The notes beneath the pieces are model-generated. The model saw only the letters and a program-made list of their open reading frames with translations. It had not been told where the DNA came from and did not search any database. A stretch of DNA of 64,000 bases from Dipteris shenzhenensis (lineage: Eukaryota; Polypodiophyta; Polypodiopsida; Gleicheniales): the NCBI GenBank assembly GCA_047967505.1, contig CM106541.1; one strand, 5' to 3'. This document shows, piece after piece, positions 23,196 to 31,828 of this stretch. Every line of letters begins with the position of its first letter. Position 1 is the stretch's first letter. Both the position numbers and the translations under genes were made by a program.

Positions 23196-25141
23196 CTAGC
23201 AATGAATAATGCTACTGACTTCCACCTCTATTAATCCCTCATTATTTGGAACCCATTCACATTTCTTTTGCAAGCATCCCTCATAGAGTTGTTTTATTAT
23301 ATATCTTCTTGGGAGATTTTTCAATGGCTTTGGTTCATACCATAGAGCTGTAAATGTTATAGGAGTTCCCTTGTCATCCCTTTCTATCTTAGCAACCTTT
23401 GCAACCCAAATTGGGCCACCTTGGTCATCCAACTCTGAACTTGGATCAGATGCCCAAACTATAACAAATAAACCCTCTTCAATCTCATTAGATGGTATAA
23501 ACTCTGGTAAGGGTTTGTCTCCCTTCCTGCCACAATATTTTTGAGGTAAAAGGTATTCCTCTACTTCCTCCATATCTACTAACATATTCATATCCAAAGG
23601 AAAACTTGGTGACCTAGCTTGTTCCGGCCAAAAGGATTCATAGTATTCAATGCTCATTAAGTTTTCTTGTCTTTCTAAAGATTGGATAAGTGCTTCAGTT
23701 GATTTAATTGTCTCCAAATTCTTAGTTGATTGCTCACCATATTTTTGCATCATACTTTGAAGATGTTTAATGAAGGCTTTCAAGCCTTTCATTTCATCTA
23801 TGTCAAGTGATTTGTTTTTTGCAAGAACAAATCTAGTTTCCTCCAATGGAATTATTCGTTGTAATAAAGCATATGACTCGCTCCATAAATGATCTCCATC
23901 TATTGAGTAGTGCTTCCATTGCATCACTGGAATATTGTTATGCATGTGAAACCGAAAGTAGTGTGGATTTGTGTGTCCTATTAGGGCATCATCTCCTGTT
24001 TGTAAATGTGGCTCTATGAATGCTCTCCAATCTACCATCCTCTCTAAGATAGCCACTTCTGATTCTTCCTTGCGAGAACCTCCAAATTTTTCCCCAATTT
24101 GAAATAGCATATCCTCCATTGTCAAAACATCCATTGCCTTCAACTCACCAGAGATAACACTGAAGATTTGATCTATGTCTTCATGTGTATGGCCGACAAG
24201 AAGAAAGCCAACTTCCACTTCTTCAAATATTTTCAAACCAACCAGCATAGAGCATAAAGCAAATATATATTTATTCTTGTTCTCTCTCCAACAATTATCA
24301 GCTTGTATTCGCAATGTGTTAGGCAAACATCTGTGAGCATCTCTAACCTTTCTTATTGCTTTCATGATTGATGTAACAACCTGGTTACTATCATGGTCAT
24401 GCAAATTATCAATCCATACATCACAAAAGATTCGGTATCCATGTACTAATACTCCACACAAGTGTGTTTTTAGTCCATGTTTGCCCTCCAATGCTGGTGG
24501 GATACGTCTATATCATGGCAAAGTGATTGTATTCTTGTCCATGCCATCAATGGTGATGCACATGGACTTATCGACATGTGAAATAGCTTCCTCTCTTCAA
24601 GAAGCATACAACTTTCGAGCATCCTGCACATGATGTAAATGGATGGATCGCCATTTAATATATCTTCCTCGCTGCTGCTCACATTTACTATGTTCAATGG
24701 CATTTTTTAATTCATCACATGTCTTACATTTTGACATCCTTTGCTTTGATGGTGTCTTAACATGGCAAAAAACTCTCCGCCAAATTTTGTTCAAGGTTGA
24801 TTGTGAAATCATGCTCTCATCTCTATCTTGTAAAGTTTTATTGATAGTTTCTAGGACGACCGTCTTTGTCATTCCCAAAGGAAGATGTTGTTGGCATTGG
24901 ACACGTCCATCTAGCATTGTTTGTTGAAGATGAGGCTGCGGTAATGCATGTCTTCGAGAACTTGCTTTAATGTTGCGGTTGCATTTATAGTGCTTCCATG
25001 GCATTTAAACTTGTAGGTATTTCCATGAATTGTATGAACAACTTTTTCTTTCACCTCTGCCCAGATGGTCCAGTATGTGCCATGTGATAGTCCAGTTAAC
25101 CATTGATATCCTTGATTGCAAATGGGTCTCCCATTAACCAT
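23196..25141 (-). pseudogene. DUF7869-type putative transposase, copy 1
   Basis: Read right to left. 25141 on carries NGRPICNQGYQWLTGL and HGTYWTIW, then a frame change near 24945 to a segment with CKTCDELKNAI (~24715-24745). The frame crosses TGA at 24597-24599 and TGA at 24513-24515 into the 431-residue main block ending at 23196. Signatures are ITIDGMDKN (candidate first Asp ~24540), RIQADNCWRENKNKY (second Asp ~24300) and VGFLLVGHTHEDIDQIFS (~24160-24210), the hallmark of DUF7869. The C-terminal half has KYCGRKGDKPLP and CEWVPNNEG. The Asp/Asp/(Glu-Asp) spacing fits an RNase H-like nuclease; catalysis is inference. Two stops and two frame changes make this copy broken unless some gaps are introns. 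The product is similar along its length to 48600-50570. Confidence 0.75.
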
Positions 25142-26211
25142 GGTTTCAATCTAGGTTTACAGTGTCTTGTGCTCACATCTTGATTAGTATCTTGATGAAG
25201 AAAGCATGAAAACTCTTGAAGAAGATAGTTATGTCTATTAGGTGCTGTCTTACTCCAAATACCAAGACGTATGGCTGCACAATCATCTTTCCCAACTTTT
25301 CTAATGCAAAGTCTCTTGCAACAAACTTGCATCAGCATCCTTTCCATATTCTCCTCGAATAGCATCACATGTCTCTTTGGTTCTAGAATTGATGCCATGA
25401 TTCTTTGCCTCTTCACACTCACATACTTTCTTTTTGTAAATAGTGTCTTGCGTTTTCTAGTTGTAAGACCATCAAACCTCGAATCCATTTCCCTTGAATC
25501 TTCATCTTTATAATCAAATGCTGTGTGGGCTTGAGAATTATTTGATACCTTATAATATCTTGGAAATGGCAATCTGGTAGATATGTTCATTGATGTCAAT
25601 TTATTGCCAATGCCTCTTGAATTTTGTGGGTGAACTGTTTCTCCTTCGTAACTCAAGATTCTCCCATCTATATTCTCTGGCATGCTAGCAACAATATTAC
25701 GAACATGACAAGTCTCAGATTCTCTGCCCCTTTTGCCTTGTGTTTGAGTGGTAACATCATGATCATTGTCACTAATATTATCAATTCCTGTTATTGCATC
25801 ACTTATCCCATTGATCTTTGCATGTATTTTTCTTGGTGGTCCCATCTTATTATTCTCAACACAAGACAAGTCTTCTATATCAATAAGCATGTTTGAGTCA
25901 CTTGCAACACAAGACAAGTCTTCTATACCAGTGAGCTTGTTTGAGTCACTTGCAACACAAGACAAGTCTTCTATACCAGTGAGCCTGTTCGAGTCACTTG
26001 TAACACATGACAAGTCTTCTATACCAATGAGCCTGCTCGAGTCACTTGCAACAAAAGACAAGTCTTCTATACCAGTGAGTATATTTGAGTCACTTGCAAT
26101 ACAAGAAATCTTTTCTACATCAACATCTGTTACTATAATGTCCTCAATACCTGTGAGCATGCCACTATGATACTCGTGATTACTATAGCTTCTTATCAAT
26201 TTGGATCCCAT
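25096..26211 (-). CDS. upstream part of copy-1 gene with 20-aa repeats
   Basis: Open frame of 371 residues ending just past the start of the next coding block, so it is probably the 5' part of the same gene, joined by a frameshift or intron near 25140. Residues ~20-135 hold six tandem 20-residue repeats of the form LTGIEDLSCVASDSN (60-bp DNA repeats at about 25850-26110). Then follow a basic region (KRKTLFTKRKYVSVKRQR, residues ~253-270) and a conserved-looking block with CCKRLCIRKVG (~residues 296-306). The repeats may be flexible linkers; their function is unknown. Confidence 0.55.
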   Translation of the reverse strand: MGSKLIRSYSNHEYHSGMLTGIEDIIVTDVDVEKISCIASDSNILTGIEDLSFVASDSSRLIGIEDLSCVTSDSNRLTGIEDLSCVASDSNKLTGIEDLSCVASDSNMLIDIEDLSCVENNKMGPPRKIHAKINGISDAITGIDNISDNDHDVTTQTQGKRGRESETCHVRNIVASMPENIDGRILSYEGETVHPQNSRGIGNKLTSMNISTRLPFPRYYKVSNNSQAHTAFDYKDEDSREMDSRFDGLTTRKRKTLFTKRKYVSVKRQRIMASILEPKRHVMLFEENMERMLMQVCCKRLCIRKVGKDDCAAIRLGIWSKTAPNRHNYLLQEFSCFLHQDTNQDVSTRHCKPRLKPWLMGDPFAIKDING

Positions 26212-26213
26212 TT

Positions 26214-26480
26214 GTGTTATAGTCTTTTTCTTCTGATAATATTATGTTGTGTCTTCCATGACATTGAATGAAATTGTCTTGGGCAAACTTGATTTCAAGA
26301 AAGCTAACCCCCATTTACAAGTACTATGAACTTGTAGTTGAGACGTATTATAGTCTTTTTCTTATGATAATATTATGTTGTGTCTTCCATGACATTGAAG
26401 GAAATTGTCTTGGGCAAACTTGATTTCAAGAAAGCTAACCCCCATTTACAAGTACTATGAACTTGTAGTTGAGACGTAGT
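26214..26480. repeat. ~132-bp tandem duplication
   Basis: Two nearly identical units (about 26214-26345 and 26346-26480), each with TAGTCTTTTTCTT, ATGTTGTGTCTTCCATGACA and TTTACAAGTACTATGAACTT. It covers the 3' end of the next ORF. Confidence 0.9.
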
Positions 26481-26873
26481 ATTATGGATGTCTAAATGTG
26501 AAGTACTATCCATTGCATTTTGAATGACACCTGCACTAGTCAATTTAATTATCTCCACTATACAGAGAAAACTCTGAGCATAGCCCTTAAAGTTGCCAAT
26601 TGCTAAAACTTCTCCGGAGCAAGATAACATCTCTACTTTTTCCCCCTCAAAATAAGTTTTCTTGATATCTTGAAAGTATGTCTTTGGAACAATTTCGTCT
26701 TGGTCCCAGAGTGCTCTGTGTGCTTGCATATCAAATATGTCACATTGTAAGATATCTCCCAATGTTTCAAAGTCTTCATGTGGATATTTTAAATGTACTT
26801 CAGGATTTACAACGTTGGTGATTATCACTACACATCTTCTCTCACCACAATGTTGGAAATGACACACATTCAT
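26373..26873 (-). CDS. unknown ORF upstream of DUF7869 gene
   Basis: 166 residues beginning MNVCHFQHCGERRCVVII. Composition is protein-like, with a beta-rich middle part (VEMLSCSGEVLAIGNFKGYAQ, residues ~86-106). Its frame differs from the neighbouring ORFs. It may be the first exon of the DUF7869 gene or a separate small gene of the element. I recognise no domain. The last residues come from the tandem duplication. Confidence 0.4.
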   Translation of the reverse strand: MNVCHFQHCGERRCVVIITNVVNPEVHLKYPHEDFETLGDILQCDIFDMQAHRALWDQDEIVPKTYFQDIKKTYFEGEKVEMLSCSGEVLAIGNFKGYAQSFLCIVEIIKLTSAGVIQNAMDSTSHLDIHNTTSQLQVHSTCKWGLAFLKSSLPKTISFNVMEDTT

Positions 26874-27049
26874 AGGATCAAGACTATGAATTCATCCAAA
26901 AGCCACCACTTCATTCTTCTTATATAACACCACATCCATACCCTCTGTTAGGGTGAATACCTGTTTTATGTACAAAAATAGATTAGCAACTCAAAATAAT
27001 AATCATTGAGCTTATTATTACTTAATAACTTCTATATCAAAACTAGCAG

Positions 27050-27205
27050 AGAAGGCATTAAACCTAAACCCTACATCCTAAACTTTAAATAATTAATACC
27101 AAAACATCTTAACCACCGTAAATCCTAAACTTTAAACATTTAATTCTTAAACCCTAAACCCTAAATCCTAAACTCCTAAACCTTAAACCCTAAACTCTAA
27201 ATCCT
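27050..27205 (-). repeat. degenerate CCCTAAA telomere-type repeats
   Basis: Repeated AAACCCTAAA / CCTAAACT units, the complement of TTTAGGG. Together with 27755-28180 they flank the hairpin array 27205-27740 in inverted orientation. Confidence 0.75.
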
Positions 27206-27740
27206 GGTTGGATATATCCCCCAACCTGTTGCTTGAGCAAGAGGTTGGATATATCAAGCAACAGGTTGGGGGATATATCCAACCTACTGCACAAATCAAG
27301 ATTTTTTCTTATTTGTGTAACAATTTGATATACAGACGGGGAATATATCCAACCTACAACTCAATAATTTTCTATACCCCCAACCTATTGCTCGAGCAAT
27401 AGGTTGGGGGTATATCCAACCTCTTCTTGATTTGTGCAACAGGTTGGATATACCTCCCAACTGAGGCCTGTTGTTGGATATATCCCCCAACTTGTTGCTT
27501 GAGCAATAGGTTGGGGGATATATCCAATCTGTTGCACAAATCAAGAAAATTCTTGATTTGTGCAACAGGTTGGATATACCCCCCAACCTGTTGCGTAAGC
27601 AACAGGTTGGGAGTATATCCAACCTGTTGCACAAATCAAGAAAATTCCTTGATTTTTGCAATAGGTTGAGTGCACCATTAACCTATTCCACTTGCAACAG
27701 TTTGGGGGATATATCAAACCTATTGCACCAATTGAAAAAA
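27205..27740. repeat. hairpin array, GTTGC...GCAAC palindromes
   Basis: Alternating direct and inverted copies of CCCCCAACCTGTTGC, its complement GCAACAGGTTGGGGG, and GGATATATCCAACC. Complete stem-loops include those near 27217-27250, 27378-27410, 27486-27516 and 27579-27611. Long ORFs through this block merely translate the repeat (QQVGGYIQP). It lies between the divergent genes of copy 1, 330 bases upstream of the minus-strand ORF 26373-26873. Confidence 0.85.
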
Positions 27741-27754
27741 ATCATTAAATTTTG

Positions 27755-28180
27755 ATTGTATTTTAGGGTTAGGGTTTAGGGTTTAGTATTTAGGGTTAAG
27801 GATTTAGGGCTTAGGATTTAAGATTTAGTGTTTAGGGTTTCATGTTTATGATTATGTTTTTAGGGTTTAGGGTTTAAAATCTAGGGTTTAGGGTTTAGGA
27901 TTTAGCATTTAGGGTTTATGATTATTGTTTTAGGGTTTAGGATTTAGGTTTTAGGTTTTAGGGTTTAGGGTTTAGTATATAAGATCATGAGCTTAGAGTC
28001 TAGAATCTAGGGTTTAGAATTGAAAATTAGGTTTTAGAGTTTAAGTTATAGGGGTTAGGGTTTAAGGTTTAGGGATTGTAACTGTTATATAAGTTTAAGA
28101 GCTTAGATTGTATAACCTAAGATTTAGGAAACTTTAGGATTTAAGATTTAGGGTGTAAGATTTAAGATATATAGACTATA
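27755..28180 (+). repeat. degenerate TTTAGGG telomere-type repeats
   Basis: About 420 bases of GGGTTTAGGG / TTTAGGATTTAG units with many substitutions; interstitial, not a chromosome end. Confidence 0.85.
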
Positions 28181-28267
28181 TAAAATATGCATTCCAAAGT
28201 ATTTAGTTTAGATATATATAGACTAAATGTTATATGCTTTCCAAAGTGTTTTGTTTATCGGTACCAT

Positions 28268-28545
28268 CCTTTGCAAAGGCTTTACTTTAAGTAAGTATAA
28301 GTCTACCTAGTCAAAGTATCCTACTGATTAGGGACAAGCACATAGGGTAAAAGCACACCGATTCATATTTTCTTACATTCATGCTGCATGGTGTATCAGA
28401 AGGTACGATCCTTTGCAAAGGCTTTACTTTAAGTAATTATAAGTCTACCTAGTCAAAGTATCCTACTGATTAGGGACAAGTACATAGGCTAAAAGCACAC
28501 CGATTCATATTTTCCTACATTCATGATGCATGGTGTATCAGAAGA
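28268..28545. repeat. ~138-bp tandem duplication
   Basis: Two near-identical units, each starting at CCTTTGCAAAGGCTTTACTT (28269 and about 28409) and ending around GGTGTATCAGAAG. No coding content. Confidence 0.9.
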
Positions 28546-28549
28546 AATA

Positions 28550-29280
28550 AAAAAGTATGTGATAAGAAATATTTAGAAGAACTATGTATTCCATATCATG
28601 GATACCATGGATATCTAGTGGTTGCTAAAGTAAAAAAATGATATGGATGCAATAATACTGTAGTTTTGTGCAAAGTATTACACATAATAATAAAGATAAG
28701 TAAGTATGCTAAACTTCTTCTAGATTCTATGGTTTTAAATACCTACCTTACAAATACATTATCTAATTTTTCATTCTTCGACTAACTAACAAGTATTATA
28801 TACATGGAAGAAAAGCATACATGCTAAAAGTAAGTGTGTAAAATTTAATATTTTCTTATTTTTTAAATTAATTCAATTCTTTGATTGACTACTTTTTAAA
28901 ATTGAAAGGTTATTATTATACAATCGACATGATTTTAAATGTTATTAATGTATAATATTAATTATTTATATATTTATTTAAATTTATATAATAATTAATT
29001 TATATTTATATTAGTTTTTAAGTTAATAATGTATAGAATAGCAATATATTCACTAATTCTTCATTGTTTTAAGAATAAGTATTATATAAAGCACATATGC
29101 TAAAAGACCTCCTTTTCAAGTCATATTTTTTTAATTAATGTATATATATTTATATTTATATAATAATTATATAATATTTATATTAATTTATAGATTAATA
29201 ATATATATTTTTAGCAAAATTATATTTTAACATTAGTTAATAAAAATTTGTTATATTATGGAGTAAAAATATTATAAATG
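28550..29280. other. AT-rich non-coding DNA
   Basis: Extremely AT-rich (TATATTTATATTAAT type), with no ORF or structure I can support. Confidence 0.6.
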
Positions 29281-30145
29281 GATTTCTTATATTAATAAAG
29301 TGTCATGAGAAGAGTTTTTTGGAAAGATTTATGATTAAATTTTGTTTTGAAGTTGTTGTGTATGCAATAGCTAGGGAGGTTTGAGTGGTTTTGAGGTTGA
29401 GAGAGAAATTTATAATAAAGTGTCGTGAGAAGAGTTTTTTGAAGAAATTTATGATTATATTTTGTTTTGAAGTTATTGCGTACGCAATAGGTAGGGAGGT
29501 TTGAGTGATTTTGAGAGAGAGAAATGTGTAATAGATTGTTTTTTTTTAAAGGAGTTTTTTGGAGAGATTTATGATTAAATTTTGTTTTGAAATTATTGCG
29601 TACGCAATAGGTAGGGAGGTTTGAGTGGTTTTGAGGCTGAGAGAGAAATTTGTAATAGATTGTTTTTTTTTGCTGAGGAGTTTTTTGGAGAGATTTATGA
29701 TTAAATTTTGTTTTGAAGTTGTTGCGTATGCAATAGATAGGTTTTGAGTGGTTTTGAGGTTAAAAGAGAAATTTGTAATAGATTTTTTTTTAATTGAGTT
29801 TTTTGGAGAGATTTATGATTAAATTTTGTTTTGAAGTTGTTGCATAGGCAATAAGTAGGGAGGTTTGAGTGGTTTTGAGGTTGAGAGAGAAATTTGTAAT
29901 AGATTTTTTTATTTGGAAAAATTGTTGCGTGCCCAATAAGTTAGGAGAGAAATTTTTGAAAATAGGTTGTGAGAGTTTGAGGTGAAGAGAAAAATTTGTG
30001 GAAAAAAAGATTTAATGCAAAAATGGTTTTTTGAAGTTTTTGCGTACACACAAGTTTTTGAAAAAAGGATCGGATTTGAAAAAAAATTCAAATTTATATA
30101 AAAACTTGATTCTTAGAAGTTCTTGCATACGCAATAGGTTAGAAA
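29281..30145. repeat. ~115-120-bp tandem repeat with TTGCGTACGCAA palindromes
   Basis: About seven units, each with TTTTTTGGAGAGATTTATGATT, ATTTTGTTTTGAAGTT, a palindromic core TATTGCGTACGCAATA and GGGAGGTTTGAGTGGTTTTG. The palindrome is intact at about 29475-29490 and 29595-29610, and degenerate near 29355, 29720, 29838, 29921, 30033 and 30122. The same core type occurs at 27205-27740 and 31085-31420. Confidence 0.85.
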
Positions 30146-30409
30146 TGAGCTCACCTCTTACAACATTTTAAAAATTTTTGAGAATCCTATAACAGGTTGA
30201 TGAGAGGAGAGAAGCGTGGAGTGTAAACAAATGATCTTTGAATGAAAGAGAGAGTGAAGAATGTTCTACTTATAGTGAACCTAAAAGAACTTAAAAAACC
30301 TTAAAAACTAAAAAAAGCTAACTTAACCTAAAAGCTACCCATTTCCTATAAAACTCTACTTCTCCTCATTCTCTCTTACAACTTTCCTAGAGCTCCACAA
30401 CCTCTCCAC

Positions 30410-31820
30410 CTAGGTACTCCCTCCCTCCCTCTCGTCCCTTCCCTGCTGCTTCCCATCCCCTCTCCTCCCACTTCCTCTCTCCCTTCCTTCCCCTCTCCTC
30501 CATCTCCCTTCCCCTCTTCTCCCCCTTCTTCTCTTGCTTCCTCTCTCCCCCCTCCCTTCCCCTCTCCTCTCACTTTTCCCCTCCCTCCTCCGGCTTCCTC
30601 TCCTCCCCTTCCCCTCCCTTCCCCTCTCCTCCCCCTTCCCCTTCCCCTCTCCTCCCTACCTTCCCTTCCCCTCCTCTTCCCCGCCTCCCCCTCCTCTCCC
30701 TTCCCCTCCCCCTCTCCGTTGGCCCTTCCCCTCCCCCTCCCCCTCCCCGTGGCCCCTCCCTCCCCTTCCCCGCCGTCCCTCCCTTCCCCTCCCCCCCCGC
30801 GGCCCCTCCCTCCCCACCATCCCTCCCTTCCCCTCCCCCCCCTCCCCGCCAACGAAGGGGGAGGGGGAGGGTGAGGGGGAGGGGAGGCGGGGAAGGGGGA
30901 GGGGCACGAGGAAATGGGAGGGCGAGGGGCACGGGGAAGGGGAAGGGGAAGGGGGAGGGGCAGGGGGAGGGGAAGGGGTGGAAGGGACGCGGGGGAGGGG
31001 CAGGGGAAGGGGTAGGGGGAGGGGAAGGGGCGGGGGCGAGGGAGGGGGAGGGGAAGGGGCGAGGGTGGGAGGGGGGGTTAACCCCCTCCCCCCCACCTGT
31101 TGTGCACGCAACAGGGGGAGGGGGGGTTAACCCCCCCACCTGTTTCGCACGGGACAGGGGGAGGGGGGGTGGGGGAGGGGTGCGGGAAGGGGTGGGAGTA
31201 GGGGCAGTGAGGGGCGCGAGAAGGGGCAGAGGTGGGGGAGGCGGGGAGGGGAGGGGGGGAGGGGGCGGGGGTGAGGGAGGGAGGCAGGGAAGGGGGAGGG
31301 CATGGGGAGGGGAGGCAAGGAGGGGGAGGGCACGGGGGGGGGATTAACCCCCCCACCTGTTGCACCTGTTGGGGGGAAAAATCCCCCCCCACCCACTTGT
31401 TGCGCACGCAACAGGTGGGTGGGGGGGGGGCCGAGGTAGGGAAGGGGGAGGGGAGGCGAGAGTGCAGGGGAGGGGGGACAATATGTGGGGTAAACCCCCC
31501 CTCTCGTCCCCTCCCCGTCCTCCCTTCCTCGCCTCCCCTCCCTCTCGTCCCCTCCCCGCCCTACCTTCCCCGCCTCCTCTCCCCCTTCCCCGACTGTTAA
31601 CCCCCCCTCCCCCTTCCTCGCCTCCCCTCCCGTCAACCCCCTCCCTTCCTCCCTCCACTCCCTGCCCCGCTCCTCTTGATTCACCCCTCTTCTCCCTCTT
31701 TTTTAAGGTGGGCAGCAGTGAGGAGGACGGGAGGGGAGGGAGGAGGGAGAGGAGATGGTAGTCGGGAGGGAGGAGGCAGGCAGGGAGGCGAGAGGGAGGA
31801 GGAGAGGGGTAGGGAGTATT
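30410..31820. repeat. polypyrimidine/polypurine G-tract block with GTTGCGCACGCAAC hairpins
   Basis: 30410-30850 is almost pure C/T (CCCTCCC), 30855-31350 almost pure G/A (GGGGAGGGG), 31490-31690 again C-rich, then purine-rich to ~31815. Embedded TTAACCCCC...ACCTGTTGCGCACGCAACAGG...GGGGG hairpins lie at about 31078-31130, 31125-31170 and 31385-31425. Long ORFs on both strands are artefacts of the tracts. Runs of four or more G make G-quadruplexes and H-DNA likely. It lies just upstream of the plus-strand gene of copy 1. Confidence 0.9.
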
Positions 31821-31828
31821 TTTTGGTG

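Noticed and set aside
27296-27755. ORFs on both strands with repeated QQVGGYIQPVAQIK-type sequence
   Set aside because: They are translations of the hairpin array, which is inverted and direct repeats of one 15-mer and its flanks.
30376-31684. Several long ORFs on both strands (Gly/Arg- or Pro/Ser-rich)
   Set aside because: They translate polypurine/polypyrimidine tracts; open on both strands simply because such tracts lack stop codons.
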